Origin: JBPOFM01 sp051252455
GTDB taxonomy: Bacteria > Bacteroidota > Bacteroidia > Flavobacteriales > Flavobacteriaceae
Reading direction: 5' to 3'
Length of the DNA stretch: 64,000 nt
Assembly: GCA_051252455.1 (NCBI GenBank)
Contig: JBPOFM010000006.1
Span: 62,001-126,000, forward strand
Part shown: positions 18,243 through 26,555 of the stretch, in pieces
Numbering within the stretch: the first letter of the stretch is position 1
Layout of the letters: the number at the start of each line of letters is the position of its first letter
Made by a program: the position numbers and the translations under genes
Notes under the pieces: model-generated
What the model was told of the DNA's origin: nothing
The model's database searches: none
The model's input: the letters and a program-made list of their open reading frames with translations, nothing else

Positions 18243-19121
18243 ATGAAAACTATAATAAGATTAAAAAAACAGATGTCGCAAGTTCCGACGGTTATTTTAG
18301 TGCTAGTAACCTGTGCGTTGACAGTGTCGTGCGATCCTTCAATTGACTCATTAGAGTATGATTTGCCAGAAGCAAATTCCCAAGCAGATTTAACACCTCC
18401 CGAAGCTGCATTTACGGTGTCAGTGGGAGATAGCTTTTTGATTTATGATTTTGCTAACCAGTCGACAAGCGCAACATCGTATGTATGGGATTATGGTGAT
18501 GGCAATACTTCTACTACTTTAGACGGAGAAAATACCTATGCCGCAGAAGGGACCTATACCGTTACTTTAACAGCGACTGATAATTTGGGGGTTTCAAGTA
18601 CAGTTTCAGAAGAAATAGTGGTTGTAGAACCAGAAATACCACCAACATTAGTTCCGGATATTCTTGAAGCAGGTTTCGAAAATGGAAATGATAGTAGAGA
18701 TCCATGGAGAAATTCAGACCTTGGAGGTGTTATTCAAATAACAACATCAAATGGATATCGTGAAGGAGCCGCAGGTGCAAAATTACCTGCATCTGGAGAC
18801 CGAATCGGTTATCAATTACTTGGGGAGTTCTCACCTAACAAAACTTATCTTTTAAATTTTAAATATGCTTTTAGGGATCAAGATGCAGGTAGTAATGGTA
18901 GCATAAGTGTTGCGATGGTACAGGCGTTATCTTCTATTGATAATCTTGAAGAAAACACTGTAGCAATAACTACTTTTACCGAAAGCGCTACCGGTGTGGG
19001 GGTTTTAGTTAGTGGTGGTTTACAATTTAATTCAGGAGCAAACACTTCCTTGGCTATATTCTTTTTTAATGATTTAGATGAAGCTTATATTGATTCTTTT
19101 GAGTTGATTGCGTTAGATTAA
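18243..19121 (+). CDS. PKD-domain surface lipoprotein, probable alginate-binding protein
   Basis: A 292-residue lipoprotein (lipobox ending at Cys30, LTVSCDP). Residues about 51-130 form a PKD domain, with the typical YVWDYGDG and YTVTLTATD strands. The remaining 155 residues look like a beta-sandwich: it opens with LEAGFENGND and contains YLLNFKYAF and ends AYIDSFELIAL, the usual shape of carbohydrate-binding jelly rolls. Third place after susC and susD is the usual slot for a surface glycan-binding protein, so I infer binding of alginate. No catalytic motif seen. Could also be a structural spacer protein. Confidence 0.75.
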   Translation: MKTIIRLKKQMSQVPTVILVLVTCALTVSCDPSIDSLEYDLPEANSQADLTPPEAAFTVSVGDSFLIYDFANQSTSATSYVWDYGDGNTSTTLDGENTYAAEGTYTVTLTATDNLGVSSTVSEEIVVVEPEIPPTLVPDILEAGFENGNDSRDPWRNSDLGGVIQITTSNGYREGAAGAKLPASGDRIGYQLLGEFSPNKTYLLNFKYAFRDQDAGSNGSISVAMVQALSSIDNLEENTVAITTFTESATGVGVLVSGGLQFNSGANTSLAIFFFNDLDEAYIDSFELIALD

Positions 19122-19255
19122 ATTAATTTTTGGCGCTGTCACTATGGGACAAAATTAGTGAAGTCTTATTCTTTCGTATCCGAAAAAATAGAGGCAAACG
19201 GATGTTGTTTACATTGCCAAAAAAATAATTAACAATACTATTGGGAGTTAGAAAT

Positions 19256-20149
19256 ATGAAAAAAATGATTAAAACGAGTGTGTTATTTATCTTCATTATG
19301 TCCTCATGTATGTCCTTTAGCCAGACACAAAAAGACATAGAAACGAAAGATGTAAAAAAGGAAAAAAGAAAAAAAGCAAAGCTACCTGATATCGATTTGT
19401 CTCATTGGAAGGTGACTGTTCCTGTGGCTAATGATGAAGGGAAACCTTATGAGGTGGAAGGACCAGAATTATTGGATTATGCCAATAATGAGAAGTTAAA
19501 ACCTTATATGTATAATGACTCAACCAGTGGCGCTTTAGTGTTTTTTGCACATCCAACCAGCTCCACCACTAAAAACACAAAGTATTCTAGATCCGAATTA
19601 AGAGAGCAAATGGTTCCCGGAGATAACAATGCCAATTGGACCTTTGCTCAAGGAGGTCGTATGAAGGGGAAGCTGCAAATGGAAGAGGTTTCTAAAGATT
19701 CTGACGGTAAATACCATCGTGTTATCATTATGCAAATTCATGGACGACTCACTAATGAACAAAGAGATCTAATTGGTCAAGATGACAATAACGCACCACC
19801 AATTCTTAAGATCTATTGGGATAATGGAAAAATAAGAGTAAAAACAAAAGTTTTAAAAGATTTAAGTGCTACTGGTTCAGACTTACTCCATGAAGATGCT
19901 TGGGACGATGATAAAGGATTTAATTTTGAACAGAAGGTTGGGTTTAAAAAATTCACTCTTGAAGTCAAGGTTACCGATGGTGAAATGCTAATTGTATTAA
20001 ATGATATGGAATACAAAGCATACGAAGATATCCACATTAAAAAATGGGGAATATTCGAAAATTATTTTAAAGCTGGTAACTATTTCCAATCTAGAGACGA
20101 AGGGGCTTTTGCTAAAGTAAACTATTACGAATTGGAAGTGTCACACTAA
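19256..20149 (+). CDS. PL7 family alginate lyase, divergent subgroup
   Basis: Third PL7 enzyme, 297 residues. Motifs are closer to the classical form than in the other two: YSRSELRE, MQIHG (His162) and YFKAGNYFQ (Tyr276). After the signal peptide comes a short, very basic linker (KKEKRKKAK) before the catalytic domain at about residue 40. Export signal is ambiguous: a possible lipobox at MSSC or a signal peptidase I site after SFSQ. ATG 19256 is preferred over a TTG 15 bases upstream. It closes the susC-susD-PKD unit, 134 bases after the PKD gene, and is not a recent copy of the other PL7 genes. Confidence 0.92.
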   Translation: MKKMIKTSVLFIFIMSSCMSFSQTQKDIETKDVKKEKRKKAKLPDIDLSHWKVTVPVANDEGKPYEVEGPELLDYANNEKLKPYMYNDSTSGALVFFAHPTSSTTKNTKYSRSELREQMVPGDNNANWTFAQGGRMKGKLQMEEVSKDSDGKYHRVIIMQIHGRLTNEQRDLIGQDDNNAPPILKIYWDNGKIRVKTKVLKDLSATGSDLLHEDAWDDDKGFNFEQKVGFKKFTLEVKVTDGEMLIVLNDMEYKAYEDIHIKKWGIFENYFKAGNYFQSRDEGAFAKVNYYELEVSH

Positions 20150-20598
20150 TTTTCTTTGAGTTAGCCAAAAAATTAATGCTATATGAAGAGCTTTCACTTG
20201 TAAATTTTAGATCGTTAAATTGATATAACGATTAATCCCTACAATTAAAAATAGTGAATTTGAACTCGGTAATCTGTGAAAGGTTATTCTGAATAAGCAA
20301 GTCGAAATAGCTAAAGTATAAAGTGTTCTATAAAACGCGAAAATGTTTAGCGTATCATTCAAAGATGACTTTGATCAAAGATTAATTAGAACATTGATGA
20401 TTGGTAAGAGGCATAAAAAGTGAAATTTGAAGATTCGGTATATTTTCACTGTATCGTTTAATGAAATTTGTTCCTAGGCAGTAATCGGCGTTGATATTTG
20501 AATAACCATATTAAGAAATTTCTTGACATATTAAAGCAGCATTATGTGTTAAATTACCTCACAAGTGTTTAATTTTAACATATTTTCTATCCTAAACG
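20150..20598. other. Gene-free stretch before second susC promoter
   Basis: No credible gene or RNA recognised in 449 bases. Two perfect 12-base palindromes stand out: CTTTGATCAAAG at 20369-20380 and AAGAAATTTCTT at 20513-20524. Neither is followed by a T-tract, so they are not terminators. Their role is unknown and chance is possible in AT-rich DNA. Confidence 0.4.
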
Positions 20599-20628
20599 TT
20601 GTAATTAACAAATTTTTAATTATATTTG
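20599..20628 (+). promoter_or_regulatory. Predicted promoter of second susC
   Basis: TTG at 20599-20601, 19 bases, then TATATTTG at 20621-20628. Same elements and spacing as the first susC promoter, and the bases following the TTG are nearly identical. The -7 box runs into the first of three operators. Confidence 0.75.
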
Positions 20629-20665
20629 GTAAACCAATCTGGTTAACCAAATTGGTCCACCAATT
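20625..20665. promoter_or_regulatory. Three tandem TGGTnnACCA operators, second susC
   Basis: TTTGGTAAACCAAT, CTGGTTAACCAAA and TTGGTCCACCAATT follow one another. Centres are at 20631.5, 20644.5 and 20657.5, exactly 13 bases apart. The two-base middles differ (AA, TA, CC) while the arms are kept, which is what selection for protein binding looks like. This is the longest array in the window. Confidence 0.8.
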
Positions 20666-20875
20666 AGAAATTTGTGGTTTTATTACAATGAAAGTGCGAA
20701 CCAAGCCTCTTAAAATCTATGCTTTTATCGAGGAAACCCAATAAATCATTGACATTATTACAACTTCATCTTTTTCAGATTTATGGAAGTATATTTTGAA
20801 GATTAATAGAATGCGATAATGGAAATATAATTGAATACCATTCTTGAAATAATATTTTAAACAAAACCAACCACT
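20666..20875 (+). other. Long untranslated leader of second susC
   Basis: No gene seen. With transcription starting near 20635 the leader would be about 241 bases, almost the same length as at the first susC (about 236), although the sequences are not clearly similar. No known riboswitch recognised. Confidence 0.45.
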
Positions 20876-23800
20876 ATGAATTTAAAATTAAAGTTGACAT
20901 TGTTGCTCTTGATGGCGGTCAATGTCTCAATATTTGCGCAAAGCAAAATAACAGGAACGGTTGTTTCAGCGGCCGATCAACTACCTATCCCAGGTGTGAA
21001 TATCATTATTCAAAATACATCAAAAGGAACAACGACCGATTTCGATGGCAATTATCAAATAGAAGTTGCCAAAGGTGAGGCCTTGGTGTTCTCTTACGTA
21101 GGCTACACAACTCAAACCATAACAATTGCTGATCAAACAATTTTAGATATAGCATTGTCAGAAGACGCCGCTAAATTAGATGAGGTCGTTATCGTTGGTT
21201 ATGGTACCGTAAAAAAATCACATCTTACGGGTGCCGTATCAAAAATAGACGGAGACGAGGTGGCTGGCATCCAAGCTGCTCGGGTGGATGAAGCATTAGC
21301 AGGTAAGCTTTCAGGTGTTAATATACAAAATCAAAGTGGTGAACCTGGTGCAGATCTTAAAATTCAAATTAGAGCTGGGTCTTCACTCTCAAATAATTCA
21401 GATCCGCTGATTGTGGTGGATGGATTTCCAATTTCAGGAAATTTGGCAACGGTTAATCCAAATGACATTGAAAGTCTGGAGGTGTTAAAAGACGCTGCCT
21501 CTGCTGCTATTTACGGGTCTTTGGGAGCCAATGGAGTTATTTTAGTGACTACCAAAAAGGGAAAATCAGGAAAATTAAATTTCAGTTATAACGCATATAC
21601 AAGTACTTCAAGAAAGTATGTGAAGGATATTGAAATGCTTAAGACAGCGGGAGAATGGGCAGCTGAGTTACAAACAGATGCGTATGATCTTTCTCAAACT
21701 GACCCGAGGTTACTACAATACAGATTGAATGCATATGCAAATGCACCCGATGTAGTGAGTATGGAAGATTATCTTTTTCAAAGTGGTAATTCAAGCAGCC
21801 ATGACTTCAGTGTGAGTGGAGGGTCGGAAAATATTAAGGCATTTGCTTCACTCGGCTATTTAAATACCGAAGGTATCGTCAGAGGTCAAGGTTATGAAAG
21901 ATATAACGGACGTATGAATGTGGATGCTAATCTAAATGATAAATTCAAGGCAGGTTTGAGTATGAATGGATTTTATGGTCATCAGGATATTGTGCCATGG
22001 GAAATGAGGGATCTTTTAAGATCGTATAGCATCAGCCCAATTTACCATACCCAAGCGTCCATTAATTTTGTTCAACAATTGGATCAACAAAGACAGGCTT
22101 TATTCGATTCAGGATATACAGCAAATAATTTCGGGCGTTCATTCGACCAGGACTATAGAGGAGATTTAACCCAAAATTATGACGCCCACAGTATCTATGA
22201 CTTGCAGCCAGGCGATGTAGTAAATGATTGGCACTATGGGAGAAATCTAAATGGTATTGGAGGAACTGGAGATGCTGGTGTAGCTGCAAAATTTGACAAT
22301 TCGCAGAGATACAAAAAAACGTTATATGGTAATGTAAGTTCTTATTTAGAATATATCCTAATGGATGGATTAAACATAAAAACTATATTTGGTGCCGATT
22401 TGCGTGATGTCAATGAGTACGAATATCATGGGATATTAACAGATGGTCAACAACGGGCCTCCGAATCTAGTTTGGATATATCAGATATAAAAAAATCGAC
22501 TTTATTAAGTACTACCACTCTAAGCTATAACAAAGTGATTGCAGATAAGCATGATGTCGCTGCTGTAATCGGGATGGAATTTGTAAATACTAAATTTGAT
22601 GGTCTGGCTTCGCAAGGAATAAATGTACCTTTCGGTCTGCCTTTAAATTATTCTTATTTCAATGCTGAAGATGTGGTCTCGAATCGAATTGCCGAGAAAC
22701 AGTCAAGAAGGGGGTTTTTTGGACGGATTGCCTATGCGTTCGACGATCGATATTTGTTATCGGCATCGATCAGAAGAGATGGTGATTCTCGCTTTGGGGC
22801 AAATGAAAGATATGCTGTTTTTCCAGCTTTGTCTTTAGGTTGGAATGTCCATAATGAATCTTTTCTACAAGATAATGAGGTGTTAAGTTTATTGAAGTTA
22901 AGATTTAGTACAGGTTCTTTAGGCACATCCTCTGATTTGGGTTCTTATAGCGCATTGAGTATTGTAGGAACTACACCAACCGCTTTTGGAACGGGTTTTT
23001 TAATTCCTGAAGATATTGCAAATCCAGATTTAACTTGGCAAACCAATAAAGAGACAAATTATGGTGTTGATACCGGGTTTCTAAATAATCGTTTTAGATT
23101 TAGTGTAGATTATTATACGTCTGACGTCAATAATATGTTAATTAATCAAAGCGTTTCTGAAGTTTTAGGAACACCACAAGTTAGGCTTAATCGTGGAGAT
23201 ATTACTAGTTCTGGTTTAGAATTTGAATTCAATGCAAGAATTGTTTCTAATGAAAACTTCTCTTGGAGTGTCAATGCCAATTTATCCACAGTGGAGTCAG
23301 AAATAACGAGTCTAGGTGATTTAAATGAACTACCGCGTCAAATCTACGGAGGGCCAGCGGGTAGAGGAGCAGAGTTCAGAAATTATGTGGGTGGAGAACT
23401 TGGAGAAATGTGGGGGTATGAAAGCGCAGGTCAAGTTGAAACCATTTATATGGATGATCCAACAAGAAATATTGGATATGCCAGTGGTGTGCACTATGTA
23501 GTAGATCAAAATGGCGACGGTGAAATTACTTATGAAGGGGATTATGTAAAATTAGGATCTGCCAATCCTGACTTTTATTGGGGATTATCAAGCAATATGA
23601 ACTATAAGGATTTTGATTTTTCATTCCAGTTTCAGGGTTCTCAAGGAGCTGAAGTGTATAATATAGATCCTATTTATTGGCAATCGCAGTTCCGCGATGC
23701 AACAGGACCAAGTTTTGATGCTGACAATGATGGCATAGCGGATAATAACGGTCTACATTACTTACAAACCAGAGATGTGCACGGTTCAATGATACAAGAT

Positions 23801-24064
23801 GCATCATATATCGCTTTAAGAAATATAACTCTAGGTTATACACTAAAATCAGATTTTATTGATAAAATCGGTTTGGGTTCTTTGAGAGTTTATCTGGCAG
23901 CTACCAATTTATTATATATAATGGGGAAAGATTATACTTCATTTAACCCTGAAGGTATAGAGATTGAGAATGATGGATATGGAGGTCCTACCACTTACGG
24001 GTATCAGGAAGGCGCGAGCCCTATTGTTAGAAGTTTTACCTTCGGTTTAAATGTTAATTTTTAA
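20876..24064 (+). CDS. SusC-like TonB-dependent outer-membrane transporter
   Basis: Second SusC/RagA importer, 1062 residues. Signal peptide MNLKLKLTLLLLMAVNVSIF then AQ, regulatory-like domain (about residues 25-100), DEVVIVGYG linker, plug, and barrel ending GLNVNF. Its N-terminal third is strongly similar to the first SusC (for example SAADQLPIPGVN against SAVDQLPIAGAN), while the barrels differ more, which suggests duplication followed by change in ligand preference. The susD partner begins 11 bases later. Controlled by the triple operator upstream. Confidence 0.95.
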   Translation: MNLKLKLTLLLLMAVNVSIFAQSKITGTVVSAADQLPIPGVNIIIQNTSKGTTTDFDGNYQIEVAKGEALVFSYVGYTTQTITIADQTILDIALSEDAAKLDEVVIVGYGTVKKSHLTGAVSKIDGDEVAGIQAARVDEALAGKLSGVNIQNQSGEPGADLKIQIRAGSSLSNNSDPLIVVDGFPISGNLATVNPNDIESLEVLKDAASAAIYGSLGANGVILVTTKKGKSGKLNFSYNAYTSTSRKYVKDIEMLKTAGEWAAELQTDAYDLSQTDPRLLQYRLNAYANAPDVVSMEDYLFQSGNSSSHDFSVSGGSENIKAFASLGYLNTEGIVRGQGYERYNGRMNVDANLNDKFKAGLSMNGFYGHQDIVPWEMRDLLRSYSISPIYHTQASINFVQQLDQQRQALFDSGYTANNFGRSFDQDYRGDLTQNYDAHSIYDLQPGDVVNDWHYGRNLNGIGGTGDAGVAAKFDNSQRYKKTLYGNVSSYLEYILMDGLNIKTIFGADLRDVNEYEYHGILTDGQQRASESSLDISDIKKSTLLSTTTLSYNKVIADKHDVAAVIGMEFVNTKFDGLASQGINVPFGLPLNYSYFNAEDVVSNRIAEKQSRRGFFGRIAYAFDDRYLLSASIRRDGDSRFGANERYAVFPALSLGWNVHNESFLQDNEVLSLLKLRFSTGSLGTSSDLGSYSALSIVGTTPTAFGTGFLIPEDIANPDLTWQTNKETNYGVDTGFLNNRFRFSVDYYTSDVNNMLINQSVSEVLGTPQVRLNRGDITSSGLEFEFNARIVSNENFSWSVNANLSTVESEITSLGDLNELPRQIYGGPAGRGAEFRNYVGGELGEMWGYESAGQVETIYMDDPTRNIGYASGVHYVVDQNGDGEITYEGDYVKLGSANPDFYWGLSSNMNYKDFDFSFQFQGSQGAEVYNIDPIYWQSQFRDATGPSFDADNDGIADNNGLHYLQTRDVHGSMIQDASYIALRNITLGYTLKSDFIDKIGLGSLRVYLAATNLLYIMGKDYTSFNPEGIEIENDGYGGPTTYGYQEGASPIVRSFTFGLNVNF

Positions 24065-24075
24065 ATAAGAAAAAA

Positions 24076-25413
24076 ATGAAAAATTTACTTATAATATTAG
24101 TCTCAATGTTGTTTATAACGGCGTGTGATAATGATTTGGAGCAAGACCCTACTTTAGATTTAGAAGCAGGTAATTTGATGGATTTTGGACCGGTTTTAAA
24201 TGCTGCTTATTACTATCAGACAGGGGTTGCAATGCCACAATTAGTTATGGGCGATTTTAGAGCAGACAATATGTTGATGATAGAAGACCCGCATACCTCA
24301 ATAGATACCTATAACTCAGATTTAGGAGGAGGGGATATGACAGGAGCATTTTTTAGTCCTGCTTATAGTAATTTGTACAAATCCATCTTAAGCGCTAATA
24401 ATGTTATTCAAAATTCATCGGAACCTACTCAAGTAGCTGAAGCTAAATTTTTAAGAGGTTTGTCTTATTTTAAGTTGGTATTGATTTTTGGTGATGTTCC
24501 TGTGATTCTAACGCCACAGCCATCTGTTTCAGAGATTCCTAATGTTGATTTGACAAGAAAACCTGCTGCAAGTATTTATGATGATGTGATCATTCCAGAT
24601 TTTCAAGATGCCATAGCCGATTTAACCAATTCTGGTTTAGCAACAGGACGTGCGTCTCAAATTGCTGCACGAGCATTTCTTGGTAAGGTGTACATGCACC
24701 GAGATAATTTTGTTAGCGCAGTAACAGAGCTTGGAACTGTTTTAAGCAACGCTTCTGCCGCAGGTATAACTTTAGAATCCGACTTTGCCAATGTAGTAAA
24801 AGATAACAGTTCAGAAATTCTGTTCGCAACTAAAATATCGACTGCCGTACCAAATGCAGGTGGTTCTACATCCGCTTCCACTTTTGTAGGATGGTTTGCC
24901 GGAAACGACACTAAATCCCTCACACCTTTAGATCCGCGCTTAACTGCTGCTTTTGATGCCAGCAGTGCTTCTGGGGGAGGTACAGATTTAAGAAAAGCAT
25001 TGACTATTAATGCAACCACCAGAAAGGGTGTTAAATATACTGGAGGTAATAGCGATCAGGACTTTATAGAAATGAGATTGTCGGATGTAATTTTATTATA
25101 CGCAGAAGCATTGAATGAAACTGGCTCTCCTGCATCAACTGTACTTCCATTATTGGATCCAATTCGAACAAGAGCAGGGTTAAACAGTTTAACCGGAACG
25201 GTAACCTCTCAATCTGACGTTAGACAAGCTATTGCCGACGAAAGAAGACTGGAGTTGGCCCTTGAGGGACATAGATGGTTCGATTTGGTGAGAACAGGCA
25301 CAGTTGACGAAGCAATGGGGGAATCCGTTAATCCTAACTATTATGTGTTTCCAATTCCAAACTCGGAAATTCTTGCGAGCGATGGAGTGATTACCCAGAA
25401 CACAGGATATTAG
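24076..25413 (+). CDS. SusD-like surface glycan-binding lipoprotein
   Basis: RagB/SusD family, 445 residues, lipobox ending at Cys17 (FITACDN). Contains AEAKFLRGLSYFKLVLIFGD and the C-terminal ADERRLELALEGHRWFDLVR signature followed by FPIPNSE. Partner of the second SusC. Unlike the first pair, no PKD lipoprotein or lyase gene follows; the next gene, 276 bases on, is the GntR regulator. It is shorter than, and only distantly similar to, the first SusD, so the two pairs may take different oligomers. Confidence 0.95.
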   Translation: MKNLLIILVSMLFITACDNDLEQDPTLDLEAGNLMDFGPVLNAAYYYQTGVAMPQLVMGDFRADNMLMIEDPHTSIDTYNSDLGGGDMTGAFFSPAYSNLYKSILSANNVIQNSSEPTQVAEAKFLRGLSYFKLVLIFGDVPVILTPQPSVSEIPNVDLTRKPAASIYDDVIIPDFQDAIADLTNSGLATGRASQIAARAFLGKVYMHRDNFVSAVTELGTVLSNASAAGITLESDFANVVKDNSSEILFATKISTAVPNAGGSTSASTFVGWFAGNDTKSLTPLDPRLTAAFDASSASGGGTDLRKALTINATTRKGVKYTGGNSDQDFIEMRLSDVILLYAEALNETGSPASTVLPLLDPIRTRAGLNSLTGTVTSQSDVRQAIADERRLELALEGHRWFDLVRTGTVDEAMGESVNPNYYVFPIPNSEILASDGVITQNTGY

Positions 25414-25601
25414 GTTCCGAATAAATAAAAAATAAAGATCATAGTATATTTACTAAATGGTATGATCCAAGACATAACAGTATTATGAAAATTAGTATCG
25501 CATTAAAATTATTTGAATTAGCCAAAATTAATGCCTTTTGTTGAGTTTTGCTGATCTACTAGTGATCAGTAAAATTCACCAAATGATCATTTTTTTTTGA
25601 A

Positions 25602-25632
25602 TATTTTTGGCATAAATACTGGTTAACCAATT
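25602..25632 (+). promoter_or_regulatory. gntR promoter with single TGGTnnACCA operator
   Basis: A TATTTTTG box (25602-25609) fits the -7 consensus, though no TTG lies 19 bases upstream. A palindrome CTGGTTAACCAATT (25619-25632, centre 25624.5) follows 10 bases later. The regulator gene thus carries the same operator as the lyase and importer genes, which suggests self-regulation. Confidence 0.65.
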
Positions 25633-25689
25633 TATGATAACTAAATTTGACTATTCAAAATATAATGTTGGCTAATTAAAAGGAAATCT

Positions 25690-26391
25690 ATGAAGTTTGA
25701 AATTCTTACAAAAAACGAAGGCGAAATTATAGAGAATGAGATAATTTCAAAAATACGGGATTTAATCAATCACAAAAATTTAGAGCCTGGTGAAAAATTG
25801 CCTTCAGAAAGAAGTCTGTCTGAAAAGTTTGGCGTTTCAAGGGGGAATTTAAGAGAAGCCATTCAAAAATTGGAATTATATGGTTTGTTGATATCGGTGC
25901 CCCAAAGCGGTACCTTTATTGCGAACATAGGAATCATCGCCTTAAATGGAATGATTGAAGATATTTTATGTCTAGAGCAGCCAGATTTTAAATCCTTGGT
26001 AGAAACAAGAATTCTTTTGGAGCTAAAAACGGTTCGATTGGCAGCGTTAAGACGAACTAAAGAAGACCTAAATCAAATGCGTCAAGCATTAGATGCCTAT
26101 ACAGCGAAAGTGCTCAATGGAGAAAATGCAGTTCAAGAAGATTTATTGTTTCATCTGGCGATCTCCAAAGCATGTGGAAATAGCTCTATGAATACGTTTA
26201 TGTTGATAATAACGCCAGAAATCATCACGAATTTTGAAAAGTACCACGTATGCGATAAAAATTCGCCGATCGTGGGAATTAAAGAGCATGAAGCGATTTT
26301 AGAAGCCATCAAAAATCAAGATCCAGTAGAAGCTAAACAAAAAATGAAGGATCATTTTAAAGAATTATATAAGTATTGTTATAACGTATAA
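25690..26391 (+). CDS. FadR-type GntR transcriptional regulator of the alginate locus
   Basis: A 233-residue GntR protein. Winged helix-turn-helix in about residues 15-80 (PGEKLPSERSLSEKFGVSRG, then NLREAI). An FCD ligand domain occupies about residues 100-225, with the metal-binding Asp/His set visible as EDLLFHLAI, KEHEAIL and MKDHF. FCD-type members such as UxuR and ExuR sense sugar acids. It is first in a run with the hexuronate carrier, DEH reductase, kdgK and aldolase. The TGGTnnACCA operators fit this family, so I infer that it represses the locus until a uronate catabolite such as KDG or DEH binds. The effector is not shown by sequence. Confidence 0.88.
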   Translation: MKFEILTKNEGEIIENEIISKIRDLINHKNLEPGEKLPSERSLSEKFGVSRGNLREAIQKLELYGLLISVPQSGTFIANIGIIALNGMIEDILCLEQPDFKSLVETRILLELKTVRLAALRRTKEDLNQMRQALDAYTAKVLNGENAVQEDLLFHLAISKACGNSSMNTFMLIITPEIITNFEKYHVCDKNSPIVGIKEHEAILEAIKNQDPVEAKQKMKDHFKELYKYCYNV

Positions 26392-26402
26392 CAAACCATT
26401 TT

Positions 26403-26428
26403 AGAATTAAAAAACACGATTTAATTCT
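26403..26428. repeat. Inverted repeat between gntR and MFS gene
   Basis: Perfect 9-base arms, AGAATTAAA (26403-26411) and TTTAATTCT (26420-26428), with an 8-base loop, 12 bases after the gntR stop. It could form an RNA hairpin that stabilises or partly ends the gntR transcript. It lacks GC pairs and a T-tract. Confidence 0.35.
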
Positions 26429-26555
26429 GAAAATGAATAAAATTTGGAGAGAAGTAACATTGGTTTTTAACAGCATGTCAGTTGCTTTCAAACGTAAATT
26501 CAGTACTGTCATCAAATAGTCAGATGTCTCTTGGATTTTTAAAAACTTAAAAAAC

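Noticed and set aside
24657..25019. Minus-strand frame of 120 codons
   Set aside because: Antisense to susD; no signal, domain or promoter.
25551..25569. CTGATC...GATCAG inverted repeat as a terminator after the second susD
   Set aside because: Only a 6-base stem with a 7-base loop and no T-tract directly after; too weak to call.
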